A stretch of DNA of 5,441 nt from an uncultured Anaerococcus sp. (GTDB lineage: Bacteria; Bacillota; Clostridia; Tissierellales; Peptoniphilaceae): assembly GCF_943912825.1 (NCBI RefSeq), contig NZ_CALTUX010000062.1, positions 1 to 5,441 on the forward strand. Reading direction: 5' to 3'. Under the pieces are notes generated by a model, which was not told the origin of the DNA, did no database searches, and saw only the letters and a program-made list of their open reading frames with translations. Position 1 is the first letter of the stretch. The number at the start of each line of letters is the position of its first letter. Position numbers and translations under genes: made by a program. Below are positions 4,630-5,441 of the stretch, piece after piece.

Positions 4630-5441
4630 ATGGAACTTAAAACTCATGATAAAAGATTAAAACTTACTAATGGAGATTTTCAAAGACTAGTTAAGGCTAG
4701 AAAGCCTAAAGGAATCGAAGAAAAATCTGCTTACTTAATAGGAACAGGTATTGCTTCACTAACTGCAGCTTGTTTCTTAATTAGAGATGCTCATATGGAA
4801 GGCAATAAAATTACCTTCTTAGAACAATTAGATATACCTGGTGGTTCACTTGACGGTGAATACATGGATACAAGAGGTTATGTTGCCCGTGGTGGTAGAG
4901 AAACTGGTGCACACTTTGAATGTCTATGGGATATTTGGAGCTCTATACCAAGTCTAGAAAACCCAGAAATGAGTGTTTTAGATGATTACTTCTATACTAA
5001 CTACGACGATCCAAACTATAGTAATTGTCGTATCACTCATAAACAAGGTGAACGTTATGACAATGGCAAATTCAATTTAACTCAAGATGAAGTTAAAGAA
5101 ATTGCTGAACTTTGTATGACCAAGGATGAATTACTTGAGGATAAGGCTATCGAAGATATTTTCTCTGATGGACTCTTAAATTCAGACTTTTGGACACTTT
5201 GGAGAACAATGTTTGCCTTCGAAAACTGGCATTCTGCCCTAGAAATGAAACTATACTTAAATAGATTCATCCACCACGTAGGAGGTCTTACAAACCTATC
5301 TGCCCTTAGGTTTACAAGATATGACCAATACAATTCAATTGTAAAACCTATGGTTAGATACCTTGAAGATCATGGATGTAAATTCCAATATAACACCAAG
5401 GTAGTTGATGTTGACTTTGATATTTCAGAAAATAAAAAAGT
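4630..5441 (+). CDS. ohyA: Oleate hydratase (myosin-cross-reactive antigen family), 3' end outside window
   Basis: The first 270 codons of a family usually near 560-650 residues; the frame is open to the window edge. The start has AAAGGAG six bases ahead of the ATG. The enzyme adds water to the cis-9 double bond of unsaturated fatty acids such as oleate, giving 10-hydroxy acids, with FAD bound as a structural cofactor. The N-terminal FAD fold is visible: AYLIGTGIASLTAACFLIRD (34-53), then FLEQLDIPGGSLDG with the acidic residue E65 ending the second strand. The signature RGGRETGAHFECLW (87-100) contains E91, which by counting against the S. aureus enzyme is its catalytic E82. Y209 in MKLYLNRFIHH (206-216) matches the second catalytic residue, Tyr201 there. 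All conserved motifs in the visible part are intact. In host-associated bacteria it detoxifies unsaturated fatty acids. The TetR gene just upstream is the likely regulator. Confidence 0.92.
   Translation, partial: MELKTHDKRLKLTNGDFQRLVKARKPKGIEEKSAYLIGTGIASLTAACFLIRDAHMEGNKITFLEQLDIPGGSLDGEYMDTRGYVARGGRETGAHFECLWDIWSSIPSLENPEMSVLDDYFYTNYDDPNYSNCRITHKQGERYDNGKFNLTQDEVKEIAELCMTKDELLEDKAIEDIFSDGLLNSDFWTLWRTMFAFENWHSALEMKLYLNRFIHHVGGLTNLSALRFTRYDQYNSIVKPMVRYLEDHGCKFQYNTKVVDVDFDISENKK

Noticed and set aside
5082..5333. 83-codon - strand frame within the oleate hydratase gene
   Set aside because: The + strand encodes conserved oleate hydratase motifs through this whole stretch.

Overview
The window is A+T-rich, with strong AGGAGG-type ribosome binding sites, TTGNCA/TATAAT-like promoters and frequent CTA/TTA/AGA codons. 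This points to a low-GC anaerobic Firmicute. The combination of an oleate hydratase, a diiron ferritin-like protein, an ArAE-type exporter and a thioredoxin-coupled arsenate reductase would suit a Gram-positive anaerobic coccus of the Peptoniphilaceae (Anaerococcus/Peptoniphilus type). That placement is inference, and no marker gene in the window settles it.

Region 1 (1-1127) is the 3' end of an arsenic/redox operon on the + strand: the last 42 residues of a membrane permease (YraQ/ArsP-like), a thioredoxin-fold small disulfide protein with an unusual Cys-rich N-terminal tail, and a low-molecular-weight-phosphatase-type arsenate reductase. A terminator hairpin with a T-run closes it. Between the permease and the thioredoxin-like gene is what looks like a frameshifted remnant of a second copy of the Cys-rich N-terminus.

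Region 2 (about 1130-2240) is a scar. On the - strand there is a chimeric 260-codon open frame. Its first ~64 codons, plus a few codons upstream, are an internal piece of a large serine recombinase. This piece has visibly higher G+C and lacks the catalytic domain and the C-terminus. It is joined in frame to the tail of an unrelated low-complexity, Gln/Ser/Thr-rich, probably formerly exported protein with a degenerate Excalibur-like acidic loop. A broken inverted repeat (1060-1205) flanks the downstream end, and an 11-bp inverted repeat lies upstream of the next gene. I read this as debris of a mobile element, not a functional gene.

Region 3 (2236-5441) is ordinary + strand chromosome: a ferritin-like (rubrerythrin-type) diiron protein with a near-consensus promoter, an aromatic-acid-exporter-family membrane protein, a TetR-family regulator, and the first 270 codons of an oleate hydratase cut by the window edge. 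The TetR gene directly precedes the oleate hydratase gene. A perfect 12-bp palindrome lies between them, so local control of the hydratase, and perhaps of the upstream exporter, by this regulator is plausible as a fatty-acid or envelope stress module.

I did not find a convincing new defence or mobile system. The most interesting items are the recombinase/surface-protein chimera, the Cys-rich tail with its upstream remnant, and the possible TetR operators.
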